A stretch of DNA of 64,000 nucleotides from JAEVLT01 sp050496765 (GTDB lineage Bacteria > Bacillota > Bacilli > Bacillales > Cytobacillaceae): positions 315,403 to 379,402 of the forward strand of contig NZ_JBNWEO010000018.1 of assembly GCF_050496765.1 (NCBI RefSeq), in the 5' to 3' direction. The notes below the pieces were generated by a model. That model saw only the letters and a program-made list of their open reading frames with translations. It was not told the DNA's origin and made no database searches. Positions within the stretch are counted from its first letter, which is position 1. Each line of letters starts with the position of its first letter. Position numbers and translations under genes: made by a program. Shown here piece by piece: positions 8,925 to 16,055 of this stretch.

Positions 8925-9761
8925 ATGGACAAAGAAATATGGCGTTTTATCGATTCGGGTTACAGTTCACCATCCTTTAATATGGCGCTTGATGAAGCTT
9001 TGCTTGATTGGCATAGTGAAGGCAAAATACCGCCGGTGATCCGTTTTTACGGTTGGAATCCGGCTACATTATCAATTGGTTATTTTCAAAAAGCAGAAAA
9101 GGAAATTGACTTTGATGCACTCAAGTATCATCAGCTTGGATTTGTCCGCAGGCCGACTGGTGGCCGCGGCGTTTTGCATGAACACGAATTAACCTATAGT
9201 GTTATTGTCTCCGAAGATCATCCGGAAATGCCAAAGACCGTCACGGAAGCCTATCGCGTTATTTCTGAAGGGATTTTAAAAGGTTTCCATCATTTAGGGC
9301 TGGAAGCTTATTTTGCAGTACCCAAAACATCGGATGAACGGGATGCGCTCAAAAATCCGCGTTCCTCTGTTTGTTTTGATGCGCCGAGCTGGTATGAACT
9401 CGTTGTCGAAGGCCGAAAAGTGGCCGGCAGCGCGCAGACGAGACAAAAAGGCGTCATTTTGCAGCATGGTTCGATTTTATTGGATCTTGATGAAGACAAG
9501 CTGTTCAGCCTTTTTAAATACCCGAATGAGCGGGTAAAGGAAAGGATGAAAAATGCATTTAAAAACAAAGCGGTGGCGATTAATGATATAAGTTCGCGCA
9601 AGATTACGCTTGAAGAAGCGAAAGAAGCTTTTTATAAAGGCTTTGCCGAAGGACTTAATGTTGAACTTGTCCCGTATGAATTAACTGAAGACGAATTGGC
9701 ATGTGTTCAAACGATTGCGAAAGACCGCTATGAAAGTGACGATTGGAACTTTAAAAGGTAA
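8925..9761 (+). CDS. lipM: Octanoyl-[GcvH]:protein N-octanoyltransferase / octanoyl-ACP transferase (LipM)
   Basis: A 278-residue LplA/LipB-fold enzyme. In Bacillus, LipM moves octanoate from acyl carrier protein onto the H protein GcvH, the first step of lipoate synthesis. The motifs RRPTGGRGVLHEHELTYS and GRKVAGSAQTR are present, and the likely nucleophile cysteine is in SSVCFDAPSWYE, as in LipM rather than LplA ligases. The ATG at 8925 follows a weak GAGGGTT site. Its place near the glycine-cleavage genes is functionally sensible, because GcvH and the BKD E2 protein downstream both need lipoyl groups. Confidence 0.92.
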   Translation: MDKEIWRFIDSGYSSPSFNMALDEALLDWHSEGKIPPVIRFYGWNPATLSIGYFQKAEKEIDFDALKYHQLGFVRRPTGGRGVLHEHELTYSVIVSEDHPEMPKTVTEAYRVISEGILKGFHHLGLEAYFAVPKTSDERDALKNPRSSVCFDAPSWYELVVEGRKVAGSAQTRQKGVILQHGSILLDLDEDKLFSLFKYPNERVKERMKNAFKNKAVAINDISSRKITLEEAKEAFYKGFAEGLNVELVPYELTEDELACVQTIAKDRYESDDWNFKR

Positions 9762-9768
9762 AAGGAGG

Positions 9769-9790
9769 ATGCGGCAAATGCCGCCTTTTC
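9769..9790 (+). terminator. Terminator after lipM
   Basis: GCGGC-AAAT-GCCGC followed by CTTTTC forms a short GC-rich hairpin with a modest T tract just after the lipM stop. Confidence 0.65.
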
Positions 9791-9950
9791 TTTGGCCGAA
9801 AAGGCATTCGTATCTTCCGGCAATTAAAAGCGCAAATGTTGAATTATGTTGAAATTGGTTGTTTTTTAACGAATATCAATTGATTCCCTCTATTTACTCT
9901 TAAATCTATTCTTTTTTAAGTTTGACAAAAAAATAGTTTTTTGTCTCGTA

Positions 9951-9998
9951 TACAATATATAGTGGTGTCGAAAATATTTTATGTACTATATATTGATT
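9951..9998 (+). promoter_or_regulatory. Two NrdR-box-like operators before nrdJ
   Basis: CAATATATAGTG (9953-9964) and CTATATATTGAT (9986-9997) both fit the core of the NrdR box (consensus near acaCwAtATaTwgtgt) and start 33 bases apart, close to three helical turns. NrdR represses ribonucleotide reductase genes by binding such tandem boxes. The first box overlaps a possible -10 (TACAAT). The rest of the 9790-10108 stretch is A/T rich with no other clear feature. The call is from consensus memory, not a scan. Confidence 0.7.
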
Positions 9999-10108
9999 TT
10001 TGGTGTTTCAATATGATAACGTTAGGGTAATCCATTTACTAACTAGATCTAGTAAAAAATCTACTAGAATCCAGATAGGGTAAGATTGATTTTGAAGGAG
10101 ATGTTTCC

Positions 10109-10897
10109 ATGGCTGTTGGTTTAAGACAAAAACTGAATATTGATTTTGAAAGATTAAACGAGGACATCGGTTTGTTCCCACAAGTACACCCTGTGACGCC
10201 AGATATGAAAATGACGCACAAGGGTGTTTCTCGTTTGGTGATGATTGACCGTTATTCGTTTAAAGACACAGAAAAAATTACGCTCACAAATGGTGACTTC
10301 GTTGTTTTAACAATAAAAGAGGATCCAAAATTTCCCGCACGCGGCCTTGGATACATTACTGAAATCGACTGGGAAAACAAAAAGGCAAAGGTTTTAGTGG
10401 AAGAGGAGTTCAGAGGAGTGCTGGACGATCCGGCAGAAGCTGAAACGGGGATTGTTTTCCGCTCTTTAGATGTAATCGAAAAGCCGCTGGAGATTTTTTA
10501 TGAGCAAATCGCAAAGCGGAATGCAACCGGGCTTGCTGCTGTCGAAGAAACAGAAGAAAAGCGTCAGGAGTGGTTTGAAAAGTTTTACCAGGAACTAGTA
10601 AACTTGAATTTTATTCCTGCAGGCCGTGTGCTTTACGGCGCAGGAGCAGACACGGACGTGACCTATTTCAACTGTTATGTGATGCCTTTTGTTGCCGACT
10701 CCCGCGAAGGCATTTCCGATCATCGCAAGCAAGTGATGGAAATTATGAGCCGCGGCGGGGGAGTTGGGACGAACGGTTCTACATTAAGACCGCGCAACAC
10801 CCTTGCGAAAGGGGTCAATGGCAAATCTTCCGGCTCCGTTTCATGGCTGGACGATATTGCAAAACTGACCCATTTAGTTGAGCAGGGCGGATCCCGT
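10109..10897 (+). CDS. nrdJ: Adenosylcobalamin-dependent (class II) ribonucleotide reductase, exon 1 of 3
   Basis: The first 263 codons of a class II ribonucleoside reductase, which converts ribonucleotides to deoxyribonucleotides using adenosylcobalamin as radical source. The ATG at 10109 follows GAAGGAG. The exon includes NLNFIPAGRVLYGAG, the TYFNCYVMPF region and the loop MSRGGGVGTNGSTLRPRN. The reading frame runs into a stop three bases after the intron boundary, so a gene caller would report a truncated protein. Joining 10109-10897, 12064-12714 and 12966-14084 keeps one frame throughout and gives 852 residues, the normal size for the family. The joint GGSR|RGAQMIML is a conserved stretch restored only after removal of intron 1. 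The join is deduced from protein conservation and intron pairing. Confidence 0.93.
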
Positions 10898-12063
10898 TAA
10901 TTGCTCCAACGGCGGGATTAAAATCTCGTGAATTGCTGGAACACCCTTAGAGCTTTATCAACCACAACGTGACTGGCAACGGTGAGCGTGATGGTTTGAA
11001 AATGATAAGGATTGGGCAATCAGCAGCGAAGCATCTTTGGAAACGAAGATGAACGTTCAACGACTATTGAAACTCCCTAAATTCTTACCATTATAAATAA
11101 AAAGGTGTGTGATTAAAATGGTAGACAAGGGAGGAGTAAACCATGACAAACGGCAACGTGGTTATGGGGCACGAGACAAAGAAGAAATTATTAATTCGAT
11201 TATTAAACTCCATGCAGAAGGGTATAGCCAAGTTGATATAGCTAAAATTCTAAAGATAAGCCGTGGAACCATTAAACGTTGGAATGATGATCTTCACTTT
11301 ATCGAAGCAAGAACCCCAGGTGAAGCAGGAAAACTAAAAAATAAATTCTATAAATACGATCAAGATTATTTTGAAGTCATCCAAACACCTAATCAAGCTT
11401 ATATAGCAGGATATATCACCGGAGACGGAACTGTTTTCGACCGAAAGAAATCTAAAAGATTGGTTTTAACACTGGCGGAGGAAGACAAACAGCTGCTATA
11501 CGATATTGGAAGAGAAATGAATATAGTAGATGCTATCAAATTTAGAAAAAGAAATGCCGAAAATGAGCAGAACAAATATTCATTAACAATCAATTCAACA
11601 AAAATGTGTAATGATTTGATTTCTCTAGGAATAGGTCCAAGAAAAACTGGAAAAGAAAAATGGATTGATTTCAATGACAGCAAAATTCAATGGGCATTTC
11701 TTAGAGGCTTCTTTGATGCAGATGGGCATATAAGAGTTTATCTGCGAAATGGTTATCGAAAGGCTAGATTAGGTTTCACGGGTAATCCGGATATGTTGAT
11801 ATCGATCCTGGCATTTTTTAAAACTAATGGTTTTGCTAAAAATGTCCATTCAATCTCACATAAGCAAGGATGCTCTGACTTATATCTAAGCAGTGTAAAA
11901 GAAATTAGAGAAATTGGAAAAAAGCTATTCCAATATGGAGATATAAAATTAAATCGAAAATATGAAAAATTTTCTTCTTTGATGATATAGTCTGATCTCA
12001 TATGAAAGTATGAGAGCTAGGCAGAAATGTCCTAGCCACTCGAAAAAAAGTGTAACAAAATAG
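10898..12063 (+). ncRNA. Group I self-splicing intron 1 in nrdJ (with endonuclease ORF)
   Basis: A 1166-base insert inside the nrdJ coding sequence. The last exon bases ATCCCGT (10891-10897) pair perfectly with GCGGGAT (10912-10918), placing a U.G wobble exactly at the 5' splice site: the P1 helix of a group I intron. The intron ends in G at 12063. Core elements resemble T4-type IA introns: P (ATTGCTGGAAC), Q (GGGCAATCAGCAGC), R (GTTCAACGACTAT, about 11053) and S (GATATAGTCTG, about 11985). The endonuclease gene sits between R and S, in a peripheral loop of the P7/P8 region. Splicing should restore the reductase frame. Confidence 0.92.
11118..11990 (+). CDS. LAGLIDADG homing endonuclease encoded in nrdJ intron 1
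   Basis: About 290 residues with two LAGLIDADG motifs, IAGYITGDG near residue 96 and FLRGFFDADG near residue 194, each carrying the acidic residue expected to bind the catalytic metal, so it is probably a single-chain endonuclease. Enzymes of this type cut intron-less alleles and promote copying of the intron. The N-terminal 60 residues hold a helix-turn-helix (YSQVDIAKILKISRGTIKRW), an added DNA-binding module. The in-frame GTG at 11109 and ATG at 11118 are both possible starts; the AAAGGTG site favours 11118. The C-terminus runs up to the intron S element, so coding and ribozyme sequence nearly overlap. Base composition is more A/T rich than the exons, fitting acquisition. Confidence 0.9.
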   Translation: MVDKGGVNHDKRQRGYGARDKEEIINSIIKLHAEGYSQVDIAKILKISRGTIKRWNDDLHFIEARTPGEAGKLKNKFYKYDQDYFEVIQTPNQAYIAGYITGDGTVFDRKKSKRLVLTLAEEDKQLLYDIGREMNIVDAIKFRKRNAENEQNKYSLTINSTKMCNDLISLGIGPRKTGKEKWIDFNDSKIQWAFLRGFFDADGHIRVYLRNGYRKARLGFTGNPDMLISILAFFKTNGFAKNVHSISHKQGCSDLYLSSVKEIREIGKKLFQYGDIKLNRKYEKFSSLMI

Positions 12064-12714
12064 CGTGGGGCCCAGATGATTATGCTGGCGGATTGGCATC
12101 CAGATATTATCGAATTCATTATTTCAAAGATGCAAAATCCGAAAATTTTGCGTTTCTTGATTGAAAATACAAATGATGAAACAATTCGCAGGCATGCGAA
12201 GGCTAAGTTGAAATTCATTCCTTTAACAGAGCAGGAAAAAGCGATGTATCAAGGAATTGTAAATTACAAAGCGATACCGGGATACGGCGGCTTTAGTGAA
12301 AAAATTATTGCCGATGCCGAAGAAAAGCTTGAAATTGGCGGTAATTTTGCAGTTCATAATCCTGAGTTCCTAACAGGGGCGAATATTTCTGTTACTTTAA
12401 CAAAGGAATTTATGGAAGCTGTTGAAAATGATGGGGATTATGAACTTCGCTTCCCTGACGTGGAAAGCTATGATGAAGAAATCATGAAAATTTATAACGA
12501 GGAATGGCATAAAATCGGCGATGTCCGCGAATGGGAAAAGATGGGGTATAAAGTGCGCGTTTATAAAAAGATTCGTGCGAAAGAACTCTGGAACCTGATC
12601 AACATCTGTGCAACATATTCAGCCGAACCAGGTATTTTCTTTATCGATAATGCCAACGACATGACCAATGCAAAAGCATATGGACAAAAAGTCGTTGCGA
12701 CAAATCCGTGTGGT
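12064..12714 (+). CDS. nrdJ: Class II ribonucleotide reductase, exon 2 of 3
   Basis: 217 codons (residues 264-480 of the spliced protein) beginning RGAQMIMLADWHPDIIEFI and ending VVATNPCG. It carries a large part of the ten-stranded barrel. The exon ends inside the conserved NPCGE motif, whose Asn, Cys and Glu correspond to the active-site triad of class II enzymes (residues 477, 479 and 481 here). It continues in frame into exon 3. An ATG at 12076 (MIMLADWH) could be mistaken for a start but lacks a ribosome site and lies in a conserved segment. Confidence 0.93.
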
Positions 12715-12965
12715 AAAGTGGCTTAATTTGCCTCACGTTAAAAATTGCGGAATGAAGCGGGAACCCTGAGATGGGAATCCGAACCGAAGGCCGGTGTAAA
12801 AAACCGGTCAGGGGCAACGCATAGATCGTGAACCTGTCTTTGGCAGAATATAATCGATCCACGAGGCCGCAACACTAATTCTACTTAGTGAAAAGCTATG
12901 CTGAGCTAACGGGAAGTGAACCGTTAGAACTAAAGGATAAAAAGCCTTTAGGATAACAAATACTG
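12715..12965 (+). ncRNA. Small ORF-less group I-type intron 2 in nrdJ
   Basis: A 251-base insert that splits NPCG|EQPL. The exon end CGTGTGGT (12707-12714) pairs with GCCTCACG (12730-12737) with one mismatch, again setting a U.G wobble at the splice site, and the last intron base is G: both group I hallmarks. TTGCGG (12745-12750) can pair with CCGCAA (12867-12872) as a P4-like helix, followed by a CACTAA/TTAGTG hairpin in the P6 position and further hairpins (CTAACGG/CCGTTAG; CTAAAGG/CCTTTAG). Classical R and S strings were not recognised, so the subgroup is left open. No coding sequence is present. Confidence 0.8.
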
Positions 12966-14084
12966 GAACAGCCACTTGCACCGTTTTCTGTTTGCAACCT
13001 TGCAGCTGTGAATCTTGCCGAGATGGCAGATAAGGAAACGAAGATGGTTGATTACGAAAAATTAAAGCAAACTGTCGCAGTAGGCGTGAGGATGCAGGAC
13101 AATGTGATCAATGCGACGCCTTACTTCCTTGAAGAAAATAAAAAGCAAGCACTAGGCGAACGCCGTGTTGGTCTTGGCGTTATGGGACTGCACGATCTGC
13201 TAATTTATTGCGAAACAGAATACGGTTCAGAAGCAGGAAATAAACTCGTTGACAAAGTATTTGAAACCATTGCGACAACCGCCTATGAAGCATCAGTAGA
13301 GCTGGCAAAAGAAAAAGGCAGCTTCCCATTCCTAATCGGAAGTACAGAAGAAGAAACCCAAAAATTACGCAATGCTTTTATTCATACAGGATTTATGAAA
13401 AAAATGCCTGAAAAAATCCGTCAGGAAATTTTACAATATGGCATTCGGAACTCACACCTATTAACCGTTGCTCCCACTGGATCCACTGGTACAATGGTCG
13501 GAGTTTCCACAGGATTAGAACCCTATTTTTCCTTTTCTTATTTCCGAAGTGGACGTCTTGGAAAATTTATTGAGGTAAAAGCGGATATTGTTCAAGAATA
13601 CCTTGATCAACATCCCGAAGCAGATCCGAACAATCTGCCGAGCTGGTTTGTCACCGCAATGGATCTTTCACCAGAAGCCCATGCGGATGTGCAATGTGTC
13701 ATCCAGCGCTGGGTTGACAGTTCCATCAGCAAAACCGTTAACGCACCAAAAGGCTATAGCGTAGAGAAAGTCCAAAAAGTATATGAGCGCCTATACCGCG
13801 GCGGTGCAAAGGGAGGAACGGTTTACGTCGACGGTTCCCGCGATTCGCAAGTGCTGACATTGAAAGCCGAGGAAAACAGCGATACAACCGAGACAACTGT
13901 TAAAGAAAAAACAAAACAGCATGTAGTGCTCGTTGATACGATCAGCGATCTTCGTTCAACCGATGTAACCATTGGCTCCGAAGTTGGCAACACTTGCCCG
14001 GTTTGCAGAAAAGGGAAAGTAAAAGAAATTGGCGGCTGCAATACGTGCACAAACTGCGGTGCCCAATTAAAATGCGGTTTGTAA
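12966..14084 (+). CDS. nrdJ: Class II ribonucleotide reductase, exon 3 of 3
   Basis: The last 372 codons, starting EQPLAPFSVCNLAAVNLAEM and so completing the NPCGE active-site motif. It contains the PTGSTGTMVGVSTGLEPYF substrate-phosphate loop region and ends in a four-cysteine tail (CPVC ... CNTCTNC, CGL), a zinc-ribbon-like end that also offers redox cysteines for re-reduction of the active site. The length and end are normal for Bacillales NrdJ. There is no separate start: the internal ATG at 13023 only looks like one. No cobalamin riboswitch was recognised upstream of the gene. Confidence 0.93.
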   Translation, partial: EQPLAPFSVCNLAAVNLAEMADKETKMVDYEKLKQTVAVGVRMQDNVINATPYFLEENKKQALGERRVGLGVMGLHDLLIYCETEYGSEAGNKLVDKVFETIATTAYEASVELAKEKGSFPFLIGSTEEETQKLRNAFIHTGFMKKMPEKIRQEILQYGIRNSHLLTVAPTGSTGTMVGVSTGLEPYFSFSYFRSGRLGKFIEVKADIVQEYLDQHPEADPNNLPSWFVTAMDLSPEAHADVQCVIQRWVDSSISKTVNAPKGYSVEKVQKVYERLYRGGAKGGTVYVDGSRDSQVLTLKAEENSDTTETTVKEKTKQHVVLVDTISDLRSTDVTIGSEVGNTCPVCRKGKVKEIGGCNTCTNCGAQLKCGL

Positions 14085-14118
14085 CTTTTAGCATTAGCAT
14101 CAATCGTAACTTTGAAAT

Positions 14119-14191
14119 AAAGTCATACCATTTTAAAAAAGATGTACCGTTTGAAACAAAGTTATACTGTTTATAAAAAGTTGCACTGTTT
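14119..14191 (+). repeat. Four degenerate direct repeats with 19-20 bp period
   Basis: Units begin AAAGTCATACCATTT (14119), AAAGATGTACCGTTT (14138), AAAGTTATACTGTTT (14158) and AAAGTTGCACTGTTT (14177), with steps of 19, 20 and 19 bases. The consensus is near AAAGTTATACYGTTT. They lie 35-105 bases after the nrdJ stop. The period and sequence recall arrays of transposase-binding sites at ends of Tn7/Tn5053-type elements, but no partner end or transposase gene is in view. Confidence 0.75.
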
Positions 14192-14192
14192 T

Positions 14193-14230
14193 ACCCCTTT
14201 GGATAAAGTTGTCTAAAGGGGTGTTTTTTT
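14193..14230 (+). terminator. Terminator downstream of nrdJ
   Basis: ACCCCTTT pairs with AAAGGGGT around a 14-base loop and is followed by GTTTTTTT. It is the first strong terminator after the nrdJ stop codon. Confidence 0.85.
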
Positions 14231-14270
14231 ATGTCTAAAAGAACGAGAACATTCTATTGGCGCCGGACAT

Positions 14271-14375
14271 CATGTTGGCAATATAATCGAATATGTTTTA
14301 TCCAAAATTAATTCTCTTCTTTCGTTTCTCGAAAAACCAACCAATTGACTAGTCCAAAAAGTGCAAGGGGCAAAA
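14271..14375. repeat. 105-bp direct repeat, copy A (3' end of the HAAS-type gene)
   Basis: This segment recurs at 16535-16639 with only a handful of differences. It spans the last 23 codons of the neighbouring membrane-protein gene plus about 35 bases downstream. Weaker similarity (ACATTCT, GGCGC) extends further to the left of both copies. Confidence 0.9.
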
Positions 14376-15156
14376 TAATAACCAGAACAAGAAAAGTTGG
14401 ATTTTTACCCCCTTGGAACAATTCCTTCGTTTGTGGAATCCTTAATAATAAACCAAAAACCCCTAAACTGACAATATAAGCAAGGCTCCCATAGAAGTCT
14501 CGTTTCTTCTTGAATAAAACATAAACAATTGCCATAATGAGAATAATAAGAATAGCCATCCAATCAAATGGAGAACCTATTTTCACAATGCCTTGTTTTG
14601 GTGCATACAAATTAATTAGGATAAATAAGCCAAATGGAATCATGACTAAGATCCACGCAACGAAAAATTTTATTAATTTTGGAAATTGTTTTTTTATATA
14701 AATACTCCAATGTAACAACTTAAAGGCCCAATAAACCAATGCAATTGATAGAATCCCATCCATTAATAGAATAAATACATTTACTTGTAATGTCGGTGCA
14801 ATAAAGCCTCCGCCAATAGTGTAAAATGAGCTTATTAAAAATATCAAACCACTTATTTTAAAAATTGATTTCCATGAGGGTTTATCAAATTGCTTGGTTA
14901 GTTGATCGACGATTTCTTTTGGATTTTTACCAAAATACTCTTCTGCCGATTCCCCATGCTTTTGCGCTTCTAAAATATCTTGCAAGATCGTCATTAAATG
15001 TCGTTCGGTTTCTAATTCTTCGTGGAAAATTCCGAATGTGCGCATATATACAAGAATATCCTCATAGTACTCTTTATTTTCAGGGGTTAGCTGTTGTCGA
15101 TCCTTATTATTTTGTTCTATTAATTGTTTGGCTGTATTATTTTTCAACCCACTCAC
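14308..15156 (-). CDS. HAAS/DUF1129-type membrane protein paired with PadR regulator
   Basis: About 282 residues: a charged N-terminal helical domain (residues 1-95, including KEYYEDILVYMRTFGIFHEELETE) typical of the helical membrane-associated domains found beside PadR regulators, then about six to seven hydrophobic segments (for example residues near 105-125, 135-150, 165-190, 205-220, 230-250 and 260-275). I chose the GTG at 15156, which overlaps the PadR stop as GTGA, because an upstream start would run inside padR. The two genes form one minus-strand operon. The family is often linked to sensing membrane state, but no substrate is known. The last 23 codons are duplicated at 16.6 kb. Confidence 0.7.
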   Translation of the reverse strand: MSGLKNNTAKQLIEQNNKDRQQLTPENKEYYEDILVYMRTFGIFHEELETERHLMTILQDILEAQKHGESAEEYFGKNPKEIVDQLTKQFDKPSWKSIFKISGLIFLISSFYTIGGGFIAPTLQVNVFILLMDGILSIALVYWAFKLLHWSIYIKKQFPKLIKFFVAWILVMIPFGLFILINLYAPKQGIVKIGSPFDWMAILIILIMAIVYVLFKKKRDFYGSLAYIVSLGVFGLLLRIPQTKELFQGGKNPTFLVLVIILPLALFGLVNWLVFRETKEEN

Positions 15157-15479
15157 TCTCCGTTCTTTTCTAAAATCTGATTCACCTTTACAATCAACAT
15201 ACTCCATTGTTCTTTAAAATCGTCTAATTGTTGTTCTCCTTCAGGTGTAATGAAGAAGTATTTTCGATTCGGTCCATCGGGTGAAGCTAACTCCATGCTT
15301 TTAATTAGCCCTTGTTTTTCTAACTTTTGCATGAGAGGATAAATCGTTCCACCTACTATTGTTGTAAAGCCATAATTACGCATCAATTGCACCAGTTCAT
15401 AACCGTAAATACGTTGCTCTTTAACAATTGATAGCACACAACCTTCAAGTACGCCTTTTAATAACTGCGTCTCCTTCAT
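15153..15479 (-). CDS. PadR-family transcriptional regulator
   Basis: A 108-residue winged-helix regulator of the short PadR type: LKGVLEGCVLSIVKEQRIYGYELVQLM at the N-terminus, GTIYPLMQKLEKQGLI for the recognition helix and YFFITPEGEQQL for the wing, then a dimerisation helix. It is the first gene of a two-gene unit with the HAAS-type membrane protein, overlapping by the GTGA junction. Two near-identical palindromes 13-82 bases upstream are likely its own operators, so autorepression is expected. The inducing signal is not evident. Confidence 0.9.
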   Translation of the reverse strand: MKETQLLKGVLEGCVLSIVKEQRIYGYELVQLMRNYGFTTIVGGTIYPLMQKLEKQGLIKSMELASPDGPNRKYFFITPEGEQQLDDFKEQWSMLIVKVNQILEKNGE

Positions 15480-15491
15480 TTATTCACCTCG

Positions 15492-15561
15492 CTAGTATGT
15501 AAAACATATTAGTTGATGATATTGTACCATGCAACAACTAGTTTGTAAAACACACTAGTTG
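15492..15561. promoter_or_regulatory. Twin palindromic operators in front of padR
   Basis: Two inverted repeats share the frame CTAGTnTGTAAAACAnAnTAG: one at 15492-15512 and one at 15538-15558, starting 46 bases apart. The second extends to CAACTAG...CTAGTTG (15535-15561). Matching halves and position before padR indicate dimeric PadR binding sites. Confidence 0.75.
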
Positions 15562-15711
15562 AATATTTAGCTCTTGACATATTTAATTCTCGGTAGCAAA
15601 TTGTTAAATATTTCAGTTTTAATGATCATGACGACAGATATAAGGTAATTGTTGCAGAACTTTGTCCCAATTGTAATTAATCTTTGTTCCACAAACGGGT
15701 CAGCATGGTAT

Positions 15712-15759
15712 GTAAAAAGAACCCATTTTGATCTATTTCACAAAATGGGTTCTTTTTGT
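15712..15759. terminator. Long symmetric terminator-like hairpin
   Basis: AAAAAGAACCCATTTTG pairs with CAAAATGGGTTCTTTTT around an 8-base loop. A-runs and T-runs on both sides make it bidirectional. A closely related hairpin occurs at 17394-17425. The stretch 15562-15711 before it holds no recognisable gene. Confidence 0.75.
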
Positions 15760-15790
15760 TTATCGGAAAATACTGGACTGTGAATCATGT

Positions 15791-15827
15791 GTAATATATA
15801 ATTTACATTTAGTAATATATATGTTAC
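15791..15827. promoter_or_regulatory. Twin 16-bp operators before the Xre gene
   Basis: GTAATATATAATTTAC (15791-15806) and GTAATATATATGTTAC (15812-15827) are imperfect GTAA...TTAC palindromes starting exactly 21 bases apart, two helical turns, and directly precede the ribosome site of the Xre-type gene. This is the expected arrangement for cooperative autorepression. Confidence 0.7.
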
Positions 15828-15848
15828 GTTGTATATGGAGGATAAGCT

Positions 15849-16055
15849 ATGAAAAACAACGTAAGGCTTGCCCGTATAAAAGCGGGATTAACACAGCAGG
15901 AGCTTGCCGATACGGTAGGCATTACTCGGCAGACAGTAAGTTTGATTGAAAAAGGAAAATATAATCCATCATTAAAATTGTGCCTGCAAATTTGTTATGC
16001 GGTGAATGCCAAATTGGATGAGATTTTTTGGATTGATAGGGAGGGATTCGAATGA
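15849..16055 (+). CDS. Small Xre/Cro-type helix-turn-helix regulator
   Basis: A 68-residue protein that is essentially one HTH_3 domain: RLARIKAGLTQQELADTVGITRQTVSLIEKGKYNPSL is the classic Xre helix-turn-helix with its SLIEKGKYNPS signature, followed by CYAVNAKLDEIFW. The ATG at 15849 follows GGAGGATAAGCT. The stop overlaps the next gene's ATG (ATGA), forming a regulator plus membrane-protein cassette that is common in Bacilli. Twin palindromes upstream are probably its operators. Confidence 0.92.
   Translation: MKNNVRLARIKAGLTQQELADTVGITRQTVSLIEKGKYNPSLKLCLQICYAVNAKLDEIFWIDREGFE

Noticed and set aside
11131..11241. Strong AGGGAGGAG followed by ATG at 11143 inside the endonuclease gene
   Set aside because: The ATG is out of frame with the endonuclease and opens only about 32 codons with no recognisable product.
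12715..12965. Group II intron in nrdJ
   Set aside because: No domain V-like hairpin or GUGYG start; the U.G P1 pairing and terminal G fit group I.
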